64,000 bases of DNA from assembly GCF_003265705.1 (NCBI RefSeq), contig NW_020312827.1:15062120-15126119 (forward strand), read 5' to 3'. The position numbers and the translations under genes were made by a program. This document shows, in pieces, positions 21,995 to 34,079 of this stretch (positions are counted from its first letter, which is position 1; every line of letters starts with the position of its first letter). The stretch is from Callorhinus ursinus. Taxonomy: Eukaryota; Chordata; Mammalia; Carnivora; Otariidae. The notes beneath the pieces are model-generated. The model saw nothing but the letters and a program-made list of their open reading frames with translations, searched no databases and was not told the origin of the DNA.

Positions 21995-22590
21995 TGCATT
22001 CAATTTGTTACCAACTATTTCCAATTCTGTCTCACAAGATCTCTTCACTCCATTGCTTCTTTTGCATTCCTACTGCTGCTGTATTTTTTCAAGACATCAC
22101 TGCATCCCACTTTGATGATTGCAGTGATCTCCTAGCTAGTCTTCCTGTCACTGCTAGTGCCTCCTTAGTTCTGCCTGTCCTGCCCTCTCTTCTTAGTTGC
22201 CCATTCTACAGAGCTATGGGCCCTTGCCCCTTCTTTGCTCAAAGACTCCAATGGCCACCCATTGCCTAGAGGATGATGTTAGAGCTCTCACCGTGCATAT
22301 AGAGCCCAAGCTGTGTATACGTAAGGTGAGACTGACTTAGGCTAAAAGTCCTGGCTCTCCAGTTCTATCTCTTCATCCCAGAAAGCCCTCTATCTCAGCC
22401 CCATTTGGCTTCTTGTGCCCCATCTACAGCTCCATTTCAGGCTAGTTCATACCTCATGACTGGCAAAAACCCTAATCTATATTTAATTTTCCCGCCTCTT
22501 TATCTTCATTTGACAAATTCCCAGTCACCCTTCAAGACCCAGGTTAAATGTTATCCTCTTCCTAATCAGCTAGTAGACCAGTTATTCTTT
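21995..22590 (+). mobile_element. L2 LINE 3' UTR region
   Basis: Sense L2 words in order: gcagtgatctcctagctagt, aaagactccaatggccaccc, attgcctagaggatgatgtt, agagcccaagctgtgtat, ttcaagacccaggttaaatg, ttatcctcttcctaatcag. This is the conserved L2 segment around the usual ccagtggctccccattgcc word. The open frame at 22405-22710 lies in it and is not a gene. Confidence 0.8.
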
Positions 22591-22689
22591 TTTTTTGCAT
22601 TTTTTTTGCATGTCTGTGAAACCACTTACTATTTATTTCAGTTAATTTTTTCACAGTACATTAACTCTAATGTTCATGGTTCTATTATT

Positions 22690-22866
22690 TACAAAACTGT
22701 TTGGCCTTAGACAAACTACTTAACTTCTCTGTGCCTGAGGCTCCTCGTCTGTATAATGAGGGTAATAGTAGTAAGTACCTCATAGGATACTGTGTGGTTT
22801 AAATGCATTGCAGAAATGTATCATTCTTACAGCAGTGCTTAATGATCATTCAATAAATGTTTGCTA
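22690..22866 (+). mobile_element. MIR SINE
   Basis: Clear MIR: ccttagacaaactacttaac, ttctctgtgcctgaggctcc, tcgtctgtataatgagggta, atagtagtaagtacctcata, cagtgcttaatgatcattc, aataaatgtttgctatcac. Confidence 0.9.
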
Positions 22867-22867
22867 T

Positions 22868-22990
22868 CACTTTTATTTAATCATCACAACAACTCTGTAA
22901 GTAGGCATTGTTATTATTTTATAGATGCAGAAGATGAAGGAGTTGATCAAAGGTATAATGACTGGTAAGTAGAAGAGCCAAGGACCCTGG
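22868..22990 (-). mobile_element. MIR SINE, tail to tail with its neighbour
   Basis: Complement of MIR starts directly after the preceding MIR: aatcatcacaacaactctgt, aagtaggcattgttattatt, ttatagatgcagaagatgaa, aatgactggtaagtagaaga, gccaagg. The two copies meet at their 3' ends and form a degenerate inverted repeat. Confidence 0.85.
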
Positions 22991-25019
22991 AAACCTGAGC
23001 TTCCCCCAGCACACAGAGTTGTGATTGCACAGGCAGCACACGGTGGTTAGGGTAGAGATCTCTGTTTCAGTGACTGCCTTACTGGACTGGATGCTTAGGG
23101 AGCTCTCGTTTGTGTGATGTCACTATCTGGGGTGACATCTGTCATGCTGGAGATACACAATGAGTGAATGTCTGAATAAGATCATGACTATGCATTTTTA
23201 GCATTGGGACTGGCATCGGAGGTTGATGCTGGGAACACATTGCCATCAGGAATATAGTTGAGCTGTTTGGTTCCACCGTGCACATCCCAAGTGAGAGCTG
23301 GACCACATGAGAACAGGGCAAGAGGGTGGAGCAATGGATGAGTCATGAACCCCTTTTCTCTTTCCCCTGTTTTCCTGGTGGCTACTTTCAGAAGCAGCAA
23401 TGGGGAGTTGTATATTGTATAATCCCAATGGGAAATTGTATATTGTACAAAAACTTACCTTACGATTTTCAGTCCATAACTAAAGTACAAGAAATGTCAC
23501 ATTCTTTATTTCTCAAAATCATTTTTATTCTGCTCTTGGCCCTTTATCACCCGGCTGTGGGAAACTTGACCTCAGTCATTCTAGGGATTCCCTTTCCTTC
23601 TCTGGGGGACTGATGATAATCTCAGGCTTATCAAGTATTGAGAACTGAGGGACCGCTGGGTCTTTGTTCTAGGCTGCTCGTCATCTTTGCCCCGGCTCCT
23701 TATCTTTCTGGCTCCTGTTGAGGGTGAGGCCCACACAGAGATACCTCTGTGCACATTTGCCTAAATGTTTTCACCCATCTGTCCCAGCCCTTGCAAGCAT
23801 TCCACTGCATCTTCCATGAAGACTATGGCCACATGGGCAAGAGAGGCCTGGTTTTCTGCTGTCATGGAAATAGTCATCCCCAGCCCTATGCTCTGATGTT
23901 TCAAATTTCCCATTCATTTGGAAGCGCCCCCTGCCTTCTGTCCGAGCACCCCCTTTCTGCATCCCCTCCAAGCTGCTTCAGAATGACTCAGCACAATCCT
24001 CCTCCCGTGGGTTTCAGAAACTACAGGCCTCTCCTTTTTCAGAACGTGGCAGCAGAAAGTGATGCCAACACTAGTCAGTAGGTCATTTATAACAGACCTA
24101 TTGATACAGGTGCATGTGTTGCTGTGGGTCGGGCGGGGAGCAGCCAGCTGGAGGGGCTGAGGGGGGACAGCGATGGAAATGGGGGAGGGTAACCTATCCT
24201 ACTGAGTCATCTCTTTGTATTTTCCTGTCTCGCTGGGTCTTTGGCGACTTCTCCGTTTCTCATTCTCACGTGATTATCTTCCTCATTTTGCAGACCTCAG
24301 GTGTGAGTGTTTTTAGACTCTTGTGCCAAACCAGGCCTGACTCCTATTTCCTTGTCTCCAAAGGGCTTATTGAAAAGAATAAATCATTTTTGGTCTGCAT
24401 GTTACCTTTGAGTTTTCTTTTGAAACCTCCTGTGTAATTTTGCAGACTTCACCTGAGCAAAGGGACCCTCTGGCATTTCTTATTTGGCGGCTTCCTTGCT
24501 ACTATTTTTGCATTGGAATAGAGCAAATAATTTAATTTTATCTCTTTCTGTGCATGGCTTTCAAGGTTTCTGCCAAAGGCACGTGTTGCTTTAGGTGAAT
24601 TTTGTAGGACTTAGCAGACTTGTTCATTTTTCATTTTATTCATCTCAGTTACTAGGTGGTATAAACACTCTTTTTAATATTTGGTGCTTAAATAATGAGG
24701 CTATGGCTGGACCTATTAGCCTAATTTTTCTAATTTTATCCCTTATAAAGATGATGGATGATATTAATGGGAGACTTTGCTCTTGATGGGTGGAAACAAC
24801 TTCAGCATTCACCAAAGTTTTCATGTTGAGAGCAAGGGTTCTTTTTCATATGATTTATGGGTGTTTGGGATCTCATACAAACAAAATTTCCTTAGAAAAA
24901 GCCTCAAAGAAAAATGTCCTTTAAAAATAAAAGTCTTGGAGAAAATGGAGGGAGAAGTGACCTGACTCAGTCCAGCCCACTTCTCAGACATTCAGATCTA
25001 TTTCCCAAATGCTTGTGGG
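22991..25019. other. Unique sequence, no gene supported
   Basis: About 2 kb with no recognised repeat. Frames of 60-110 codons occur on both strands (for example 23749-24081 opposite 23771-23971). None has a recognisable domain, and overlapping opposite frames argue against coding. A G-rich segment lies near 24125-24190. Confidence 0.4.
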
Positions 25020-25290
25020 ATGCAGGCTGAGCCCACAGTTAAACATAAAATCTTTAATAAGGACCAAAGCGTCAAGGTTGCCGAGGTTAGTTGCTTTGGT
25101 GTTCGGAGGATGCTGACTACATCAATAATGACATCCCACCTAATGAAACTGTCAATGAGAAGGCAGACCTCTGAGTACAGGTTGAATAATCAGCGAGAGA
25201 GGGCGACATGGACTCCTCTTTCATTGTGTCCTTTCTGGTTGGCCACCTGGTATGAACCACTGAGGGAGGCGCTCTGAGTGCTACCCTAGG
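25020..25290. promoter_or_regulatory. Repeat-free block, weak regulatory candidate
   Basis: Unique sequence with acatcaataatgacatccc and taatgaaactgtcaatgaga homeodomain-like words and little low complexity. It contains an 85-codon frame without recognisable domains. Conservation is unknown. Confidence 0.12.
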
Positions 25291-25330
25291 AGCCACCTAG
25301 TTGGAATCACCCCTGATGAGCAGTCTCAGT

Positions 25331-25374
25331 TTTTGAACATAAGTTAAGTGCCTTTTGAACATAAGTCAAGTGCT
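25331..25374. repeat. 22-bp tandem duplication (2 copies)
   Basis: The unit starting ttttgaacataagt occurs twice head to tail (25331-25352 and 25353-25374) with two mismatches. Confidence 0.9.
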
Positions 25375-25564
25375 AGACACTTGATAGGAACTAATTGAAA
25401 TGAGTTAGTTTTGAATGTGTAGAATAAATGCCTGCCATGTAATCAGTGCTCTGGGAATGGAGCTATTATTATCATTCTTGTTTGTCCTAAATTCTCATAC
25501 AGTATTGAAAGGTCAACTTATGATTCCCTCTTCTGCTGATAAGAAACCTGAGCTTTAGAGTCAA

Positions 25565-26465
25565 AAACTTGCCGTGCTCAAAAAACAAAAGATGGAGTGA
25601 TGGCAATGGGACTCTGTGCCAACTCGAAAGGAGGGGTGATTGGAGCAATGAAAAAAATAATGTAGTATCAGATTTAGCCCAAGGTACAAAATAAATATTC
25701 GTGAGTCTAAAGTGATATATAAATGAATGAATAAGTAAATAAATGGGAAAGAGACAAATCTCCCGTACAGCATAGACACTCCCCCTACAGAAGTGCAGCT
25801 AAAACTTCCATCTCCCGCACCACCTGTAGACTATTCTTAATGACTGCTTTTGAAAGAGTAAGAGTATGGACAGTGCGGGGAAGTAACAGTAGGGCAGAGA
25901 AACCTGAGGAGCACAGAACACAGTCTCAGCCAAGAAATCGAGGTTTGAACGTCGTCACTGATAAGTCATGTTGGTGTCGTACACCCTTGATGTGATAATG
26001 AGAATGGCGCTTCACTTCTGTGGTAATCCACCTTGAAACCTACGATTCTACTATAATCATAGAAACATATCAAACATGCTTAAATGAAGAAGAGGCATTC
26101 TGTAAGATACCTGACAGTAGTCCTCCAAACTGTCAAGGTCATCGGATGAAAGGAAAGTCTGAGAAACTGTCACAGACAGTGAAGGCTAATGCGACAAGAC
26201 TGAGGTATCCTGGATGGAATCCGGGAATGAAAAAAGGACATCAGGAAAAAAAATCCAGTAAAACCTGGGTAAAACGTGGAGTTTACTTAATGGTAATATA
26301 CCAATGTGGACTCCTGAGTTGTAGCAAATGTACCAGGGTAATGTGAGGGATTATCTATGAGGAAAATTGTGTATGGAGTATGTGGTAACTCTGTGTATGA
26401 TCTTTGCAACTTTCCCATAAATCCAAAATTTTTCTGAAATAAAAAAAATTAGAAAATAAAACTTA
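25565..26465 (+). mobile_element. L1M (MB/MC-type) 3' UTR, sense
   Basis: About 900 bp ending in a polyadenylation signal and tail. Words in order: gtctaaagtgatatataaat, agtaaataaatgggaaag, gcggggaagtaacagtaggg, ggaaagtctgagaaactgtc, ggtatcctggatggaatccg, aaaaaggacatcagg, gagttgtagcaaatgtacca, gtggtaactctgtgtatgat, then ctgaaataaaaaaaattag. The 108-codon frame at 26020-26346 is in this UTR and is not a gene. Confidence 0.9.
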
Positions 26466-28884
26466 TGCAAAATAGGATATATCGTTATATGTAGGAGCAT
26501 GTATACACCTCATATAAATAAAACAAAGTAGGGAAAGATTGCTGAGTTAGAGTCAAAACTGATTTCACTGGCCAGAAATTATTTGCATCTCTATCTGCAA
26601 AACTCTGCAAGGTGACTTCTGGCCCTGTGGAATTGTAAAGTAATCCAGTCAATAGAAAGTTGAGTTTAGGACTGCGTAGAGCAAAGGCAAGTGATCTCTT
26701 GTTTATTTCCTAGTTTGGGATATTTTTGCTGGGAGTCTCTCATCTATCAATGGTGATCATGAATAATCTGCAAGGAGTATTTTTGATCGTACAGAGAGGC
26801 TCCTCTCTTACATCTGGCCTGATTATTTACAAAGGTTCAGCAAGAATGTTAATTAACCGTATAGGCCTCCTCAAGTTTGTTTTGCAAATCCAGAGCTATG
26901 TAGTACTGAGCATCCACAAAAACCTGAGAGTTAGCTCTGATCAGGTTGGACTAGGAAAGGCCTCTATTATTTAGTCTTCTCTCCAAAGCTAGAAAACTAA
27001 GTTTGAGACATTCCGCAAGATTTCACCCGCAGTTACTATGAATTTGGATGCATTCTTCTCTTTGAGGTTTCTCAAATTTGCGAAGGTGTCTGGCTTGCCT
27101 GAGAGTGACCTTCTTCACCACCTCAGGGACTAGGTCCCTCTATGCAAGTTCTGAGCCAGTTTTCTTGGGGACTTGGCAGACATTGTCTCCAAATAGGAAG
27201 TCAATCATTGTTCCTTAATCCGCGCTTGTTAACTCTGATTAAAAAAACATCATTCACAAATATGACACTCTAGGTAAGGCCTGGTTGTATAATCTATTTG
27301 TCCAGTTACCGCCCAGAAAAAGGAGGATGGATTCATACCGAACTTATTCAAATAAGTGTATTGCCATGAAAAGCAGAGAGACTTGGTCAAAGTCTGGGGC
27401 CCATGAAAACCAGATACCATTTAAAAGTGTTTCATTTTAGTTTACGAAAGGAGAGTCTGCTCAATTAAAGGTCAGAGGTGGTTTAAGAAAAAAGAGAAAG
27501 TGTCCCTTCATATATCCATAGAAATCAAACCAGGGCAAAATGAGGCAGACCCTGCACTGCTATAATGTCACTGGATTTTCCCAAAGCTCTTTATTGTCAA
27601 GTGCTAGTTCCCTGCCACATAGCTCCAGGGGCACCATTCGCATAGAGGCCGCCTGGGGCTGGGCCATGTGGCAGCAGGTGCTAACCAGATTCAGAGAGCT
27701 TGACTCTCTGAGTTCTTTGGCTCCTTCATGGAAAAGTCAGGAGGGAGGTGGGAGAGGGAGACACAAAACAGATTTCTCAAAACTAATAAGGACATAGCAA
27801 GACATAGGAGACAAGGCATAGTGTACTTTATATTTGTGCCCTCTATGATAAGGAAATATACAATAAAAAGTGTTTTACTTCTTTCTCTTGTTCTGCTGCT
27901 GGGGAGGCTGCTATAGAATCTTACGGAAAACAAAATCCAGAAAAACCCACTCAGCTCACCTGAGTCAACTCATTGCCAAAGTTGAATCCTTATAAAGACA
28001 AATGAGCACATACCCAATGGCGGCAGGGTGTCTGTAACTGTTTGCTTTATTTCCAGTGAATTTATGGGAATTAGAACTCACACAAAATGTATTTCCTGTG
28101 CTATTTAATTATTAGCTTAACTCTAAAACACATTTAAATATTATCAAAAGTTAAAAGTGCATTTGGAGAAAAGAAGTAAGGATGTGTAAATAGAAAATTA
28201 ATTGACAAGTGGAATTTACTAGAAGACCATATTGCTGGCCCATCCCCTGGTGACAGTGTGGCCACCCCCAACGTCACAGCCACGAATGGCATTTCATAAG
28301 TATTGTGGCTCTCTATACAGGTATTCACTCAAATTTACTGGGTTTTGCTATTTCCTTTGTACCAATCTTTCCTGATCTATTTAATATGCCTGTATTTACT
28401 GTATGGGAATTGGCTCAACCTACTTTATAATGTAGGTTTTTTTTTAGTTTGTGGTACTCACTGAAGAAATACAGGGCTGACATTAGTTTTTATGCTATAG
28501 AGCCTGGGGCTTTATTACCAATACAGTTATGGTTTTTGTGGCCTGCTTCCTATTAATGTTCACCAATACCAATCTATTTCTTTTTATTTTAAGGTAGGTA
28601 AGAAATCCTTTTGGATTGTAGTGCATGATATTCAGTATTTAGATAAATAAAACTCTGTTTGCCCATAGAAAACCACATTACTATCACTTTCAGTACAACT
28701 GCAAAAGAAGTGTAGTGCTTCTATGTTGTTTCCCACCCTCCATATCTCCTTATAGAATTGGAATAAATTTTACATACTTGTGTCTTACACAGTGTTGATA
28801 TATAAAATATTTAAGGGTTAGGTTTCTACTTATTGGACACTAAAAAAGAAATCAAAAGAAACCCCAACAACCCTAAACCTTGTC
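26466..28884. other. Unique AT-rich sequence
   Basis: About 2.4 kb without a recognisable repeat. Short frames (62-85 codons) on both strands around 27540-27930 overlap each other and show no domain. Nothing else is supported. Confidence 0.4.
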
Positions 28885-28989
28885 TTTTTTTTTTTTTTTT
28901 TGACATATCTTTGGAATGGTAAACAGCAAGACCAGACTTCTCTAAATACAGTCCACTCCTGGCAAAAAAAAAAAAAAAAAAAAAAAAAA
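28885..28989. repeat. T17 and A26 runs in inverted arrangement
   Basis: Seventeen T at 28885-28901 and twenty-six A at 28964-28989, 62 bases apart. They could pair as a hairpin on either strand. No SINE or L1 body is recognised between them. Open frames through them encode poly-Phe or poly-Lys and are artefacts. Confidence 0.9.
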
Positions 28990-29639
28990 TGTTTCCTTCC
29001 CACGGAGGAACTACACAATCAGCCTCTGCTTGGAAACCTCCCCACACATGGTTTTCAATTCCTACATCTGAGAAGGACAGATGAGAAAGATTTCCACCCC
29101 ACTGCCAAGCCAGGGAGGCATTCAATCTCTCTGCTGGTTCTACCCTAATTAAATGTGGACTTTATGTAAACCACAACCCAGACTTTTTATGAATTCAGAA
29201 TATGCTGGCTTCATTATTCTTGTCAGGTGGTAAAACTAGACCATGACAGATGAGTTTCTGAGCATTTGCTGATCATTCATCTACAAAACATAATAGTTTG
29301 ATTCTTTCACTTAGGGCTATTTACAGAAACAGAAGTTGATTAATTGAAGCACCAGCACTGGGTAAATTCTCATTCTCTCTCTCTGTCCTGAATCCACTCT
29401 TAATGTATCTCAAGGAAATCATCATTAATAATACATTACTAAAGTAGGAATACTGTGACTCATTCCCTCTAGAAAAATTATGTGATTTCATTAATCTCAA
29501 ATAAGTGCATAAGTATTTCTTTAACTCTGTTTTATCTTTGTGAAACACATACTTGCATAGTGTTGGAGACTGTACTGAGTTCCAAATACACAGATGTGTC
29601 CATACTTAGAAGTATCACAAACCATGGACACAATGATAA
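28990..29639. other. Unique sequence, no feature seen
   Basis: AT-rich, with no recognised repeat body or gene. Frames of 75-85 codons have no domain. Confidence 0.4.
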
Positions 29640-29905
29640 TAGTAATATTAATAGTATTAATAATATCCGACATTTATTTAACATTAAGTATGGACAAGTA
29701 CTTGAGATTTGTTATTTCAAATCCTCACAACAACTCTGATAAATGAGCATTCTTATCTCCATTTCACAGAGAAGGAAATGAAGACACAGAGAGATCAAGT
29801 GATTTATCCATGGGCAAAGCACTCCTAAATGACAGGGTTAAGATTTAAACTCAAATATAATTGGCTCTGAAGCCTGAGCTCTTCATCACTGTCTCTGTTA
29901 TACTG
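29640..29905 (-). mobile_element. MIR SINE
   Basis: Nearly full MIR in antisense: gacatttatttaacattaag, caaatcctcacaacaactct, tctccatttcacagagaagg, aaatgaagacacagagagat, gacagggttaagatttaaac, tctgaagcctgagctcttca. Confidence 0.9.
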
Positions 29906-30589
29906 TGGATGAGTCAAATCAGACCACAGAGGGGTGGGTTGATGAATTGATGGTGGATAGGCAGGCATGATATATTAACTGTTTAGATCCCCTACTATTT
30001 TCAAAGACACCTCCGGACAACATCGCTCCCCACTGCCGCATTTACTGGGAACAACATATGGCTCCATTCTTGAGCCACATCTGCCTCTCCCCAATGAACT
30101 CCAAGCTCCAGAACCTGAAAGGGCCAACTTGGAACCCGTAAGGATGCTCCCTGCTCTGTAAATGATGGAGGGGGAATTAGTCCTTGCTTGTTCTTCTACT
30201 TATGAGCGTTGGTTCTTATTCACCAGTGGAAAGTTCTAACTCAACAGACGTTCTTTAGCAAGAACTACTGGAGTCCCTCATGGTTCACAAAACATCATGT
30301 ATATATGGACCCAGGTCTTCAGTAAAATCCCCCGAAGAATCCTCCTAGTGGCAAGCCAGTCCCTCCGACTTTTAAAAGGTGACTCATAGGAACATGGAAC
30401 CCCAAGCGAGAGCTACAGGTCTTCCTTTCTTTCCTTGATCCATTAGCACAATACATGACAAGGGGTAGAGGTCCTCCAGAGCAAGTCAAGATGTTTAGGA
30501 GTTTGTTGCTCAAGGATCTTTGTGGCTTTCTACAGGGCCGCTAGGTCTGTACTGCGAAACTTGTTCTGACGGCTGTTGCAGGGAGAGCG
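29906..30589. other. Unique sequence, no feature seen
   Basis: No repeat or gene is recognised. A 64-codon minus frame at 30319-30513 has no domain. Confidence 0.4.
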
Positions 30590-30745
30590 CGTGATGTGGA
30601 AGAAAGCACACCGGAGTGAGTCAGGAAATCACACTCTGTCTCTTACTAGCCTTGTGGCCTTGGGTTCATTGCTTTACCCTCTGAACCTCAGTTTTTTTAT
30701 CTACCAGATGAGATTCCTACCTCACAACCTACCTGGGACCCATCG
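30590..30745 (+). mobile_element. MIR SINE
   Basis: Words gatgtggaagaaagcacacc, ctcttactagccttgtggcc, ttgggttcattgctttaccc, tgaacctcagtttttttatc and agatgagattcctacctcac follow the MIR order. Confidence 0.85.
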
Positions 30746-31261
30746 ATGTCCTGTTTAATGTGTGTGATGATGGTGGTATTCTGCTAGAAGGGCAGCCTAC
30801 AGTCAAGAGGTCTTTCATTGATGAAAATGTAAGGTTCCCTGGCAGAGTTGGCAGAACTTTTGACATTTCAGATTCTGGACTTTCTCATATTTATGTATAA
30901 ATTCTAATAAATCCACCTCCTAGCATTTGCTCTGTGCTGCCTGTCTTCTAGTTGGGAGATGGGGCCAAATTTTTATCCTCCATAGCTCCTTGGTATATTT
31001 AGCAATGAGATAAGTGTGGCTTTATCAAGCTTTCAGGAATAAAGCAATGCCACCATTTAATTATAATATCCTGCCTCCCTGGCAAGTTGCTGTGTTCTAC
31101 CTAAGTAAACTGAGTGGAAAAAGTCTGTTACTGTTTTGCCTTGAAATTCAAAGTTTATTTCCTTACGAGTTGTCCCACTTAGTTTCAGTCTCACCACCTG
31201 GACTTGAACTTCCTTGGCTTACCTCTGCACCACTCCAGCTGAGCCAGCTCCTTGGTCTCCT
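30746..31261. other. Unique sequence, no feature seen
   Basis: A 95-codon plus frame (31014-31301) is leucine-rich, runs into the next LTR and is not called. Confidence 0.4.
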
Positions 31262-31728
31262 TACCTGTAGTTCTTTCCTGCTGCTGCCAGAACAGACGTA
31301 GTGGCTTCGAATGACACAAATATATTCTTTACCTATCTGAAAGTTAGACATCCAAACTGAGACTTAGGAGGCTTAGCAGAGCTCCACTCCTGGAACTTTG
31401 GGGGAGGGTATGTTTCCTTGCCTTTTTCAGCTTCTAAAAGCTGGCTGCCCTCCTTCACTTGTGGCCTCTTGCTCTATCTTTAAAGAGATCACTCCAACCT
31501 CTGCTCCCTCAGCACATCTGCACTCGCTCTGATCTCCCTGCCTTCCTTTTATGAAGACCCTTATTACATTGGGCCCTCCCAGATAATCCAGAATAATCTC
31601 CCCATCTCAAGATTCATAATTTATTGCATCTGCAATGTCCCTTTTGCTGTTAAGATAACATATTTATAGGTTCCAGGGATTTGGCTGTGCACATCTTTGG
31701 GGGAGGGAGCATTACTCTGTCTACCACA
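31262..31728 (-). mobile_element. MLT1-type MaLR LTR, antisense
   Basis: Complement of the MLT1 layout: ctgctgctgccagaacagac, acaaatatattctttaccta, tttccttgcctttttcagct, tctaaaagctggctgccctc, cttgtggcctcttgctctat, agatcactccaacctctgct, ccttccttttatgaagaccc, ttattacattgggccctccc, aggttccagggatttggctg. A solo LTR; no partner is seen nearby. Confidence 0.85.
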
Positions 31729-31924
31729 CCCCTGCCCAAAGCCATGAGGTGCATTTAGGAATCACTGCTGTATCTCTCATTTGCCACTCTCATTTGGGAT
31801 TGCCTGACCTCTGCCCTACATCAGACCCTTCTCTCTCTGCAAATCAGACCCCCAACCTGCCCATTTTCTTCTATTTTATCTGGGATATCCAGTTTATCTT
31901 GGCAGACGAAACAGTAGTTATCAT

Positions 31925-32100
31925 ATCAGTTGTCATGACAATCCAGCAAGGAAGGAAGTAATATAATCTTTATTGTACATATGATGAGAGTTATATGCAG
32001 ACACATTTACTTGGGACCTCACAGCTTGTCAGTGGCAGAGCTGGGATTTGAAGCCAAGAGTCTGTGCTTTAACTGCGAGCATCCTGTCTCTCCATCAAGT
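31925..32100 (-). mobile_element. MIR SINE
   Basis: Complement of the MIR 5' half is clear: gggacctcacagcttgtcag, tggcagagctgggatttgaa, gccaagagtctgtgctttaa, ctgcgagcatcctgtctc. The 3' half (about 31925-31990) is degenerate. Confidence 0.85.
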
Positions 32101-32134
32101 AGAGTTACTTCCCATTTCCTCTGTCCCAGAGTAA

Positions 32135-32660
32135 GAGCTACCCCAACTCCGTTCAGCATTATCCCCCTGCTCTGGATTTCATCTCTTTCTACCTCCTCTG
32201 GGAACTGGGACCATCATTTTTTCTTCTATTTTGTTGATTTCTCCATCATATTTATCTTAACCTCTTCAACTTGGAAATGTGCTCATCCCAAAAATATTTT
32301 TTACAAAATTACCTCAACTTCTCCTGATATGTCCTTGACTTTACCACATCCTGTGGAAGAATAGTCTGTAATAGCCATTCTCAACTTTATTCCTTAGTTC
32401 CCTGCCATCTAGTTTATGCAAAAAAGTGCCCACCTTTCCCAGCCTCTTGGCCGAATGTCACCAAGTAGGGTCACACGTTACATCTTGGAGCCTTTTCTCT
32501 TTGTCTTCCAAAGATCTTTGGTCCTTCTACTGGTTCATCTGGTTGGCTTCTTTCCCTCTCACGAATCTTTTCTTTCCCATTTTATAATTTCATCATCCCC
32601 TAAGAATGAAACCATCACCTTAATCCTGGTGACTCCCTATGCTTGATTTCCAGCGCCAAA
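32135..32660 (+). mobile_element. L2 LINE ORF2-region fossil
   Basis: Sense L2-like sequence: accccaactccgttcagcat, ctctggatttcatctctttc, tacctcctctgggaactg, tcttaacctcttcaacttgg, aaatgtgctcatcccaaaa, acctcaacttctcctgatat, then a later cctggtgactccctatgct. It is decayed past translation; the frames seen are chance openings in T/C-rich L2 sequence. The 3' boundary is vague. Confidence 0.6.
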
Positions 32661-32714
32661 CTTGAGTTCTTCAACTTCCTGTTGAAGTCCTGCCAACTGT
32701 TCAAACATAGTGTG

Positions 32715-33140
32715 TGCAAACATGAGCTCCTTCATTCAGCAGGATTATTGGAATGGTTACTGCATGCCAAGTGCTATGTTATGAATGAGATGCAGACTTC
32801 AAGGAATCTAGTGGGAAAGAGATGGGGCTACATCACTGTAATGCAGTTTGGTATGATAAATAGTAGAGGGATGTATTTGGGAGTACAAGGGGAGCATAGA
32901 GGGAGGTCCCCATACCACCTGACCAGAACTTCAGAGGGGAGGTGTTAGTCAAATGGGTAATGGGGAGTACGGGTGGGTGGTGGGGGGCAGGAAAGAATGG
33001 TTCATGAAAAGGAGAATGTGTAGCACATAACACAGAGTTGAGTATAGGAAATACCTAGGCCCTATCCTTAGACAAGCTCTTCTTCTTCCCTCTTTGGATT
33101 TGTGGGATGTCCCTTTTTTCCAGGAAGTAGCCCAAAACAC
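32715..33140 (-). mobile_element. L2 LINE 3' UTR, antisense
   Basis: Complement of L2: cattcagcaggattattgga, tactgcatgccaagtgctat, cttcaaggaatctagtggga, gaggtccccataccacctga. Diverged, opposite in orientation to the L2 at 32135, so a separate insertion. Confidence 0.6.
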
Positions 33141-33711
33141 GGGAAAACATTCAGAACACTGCTTGGCTTAAAGTAACTGTCCAATGAATATATATTGAAG
33201 GGAAGGAGGAGTAAAGTTTAGAAGTCACCCTGTCAGCTGGCAAGGTCTCTGTTCTGGCACATGGGTTGAGGGTCTCTTGGAGGGCTTAGAGGGAGGTCTC
33301 TGTGAGGTTCTCTGGTTGGGAGGCTCTCTTGAGGTCCTTACTTCTGGCCTTAGGTAGTAGCAACCCCATCTGCCTGCCTTGCGCTTGTCCCTGGCTTCAT
33401 TTGATACCTATACTCTTCTAATCCCTTTCCTATTCAAATCAGCTCTGGGGAGTGATTTGATCACATTCACTTACACTTGTATGTCTTCACCTATTGACTT
33501 TTATCCCCAAAAGTCCTCTGGGAATATTTACTGAAAGCATTTTACCCTGTTGGAGAGATTCCAGGCTTTTGAAGATAGAGAAAGTGCTATTTTTTAAAGG
33601 AACCGTGTCCCTTCACCCCCTCCATGAAATCCAACCTGCCTACTCATGAGGGTGCTCAGACTGGTCCCGGTGCGACCTGCCTCTCCCCGAGCTTGCAAAG
33701 GCCTTAAAAGT
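33141..33711. other. Unique sequence with short gaggtctct-type repetition
   Basis: Between 33260 and 33350 several related words (ggtctcttgg, ggtctctgtg, ggttctctgg, gctctcttga) recur irregularly. No transposon or gene is recognised. Confidence 0.35.
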
Positions 33712-33960
33712 TCTTCAATTTAACAAACATTTATTCAGCGGTCTATGCTGTGCCAGGCACTCTTTACCGTTGGGAATACAAAAACAAATAGTCCACTTCT
33801 GGCGTGCAATCCGGTGGGGATTATCAGTGGTCTGAGTGGAATGACAAGAGAAAAGAGTGAAAATCTGACCTGAGCTGGTGGGCAGTGGGGGAGGTCTCAC
33901 TTGGGTTGGGCTTCCGAGAGTGAGTTCAAGGAGGGAAAACATGTCAGGAGACAGTTTCCC
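33712..33960 (-). mobile_element. L2 LINE 3' end, antisense
   Basis: aatttaacaaacatttattc, gctgtgccaggcactcttta and ccgttgggaatacaaaaaca are the complement of the L2 3' end. Later words such as tgggcttccgagagtgagtt are more diverged. Confidence 0.8.
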
Positions 33961-34079
33961 CTTCCTTCCCAACTTTCCAGGAGGTCACTTCTCAATGGTG
34001 CTTAGGGACCTGAGTATGTGTGTGGGTGTGGGGCAAGGGTGGGTTATACACATGAGGCTGAGCACACCCCACTCGGGGC

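Noticed and set aside
28885..28989. Standard SINE with poly-A tail
   Set aside because: No tRNA-like head or SINEC body lies between the homopolymers, so it is reported only as an inverted homopolymer pair.
31981..32364. 127-codon plus-strand frame as a gene
   Set aside because: It begins in a MIR and continues into decayed L2 sequence. There is no coherent protein.
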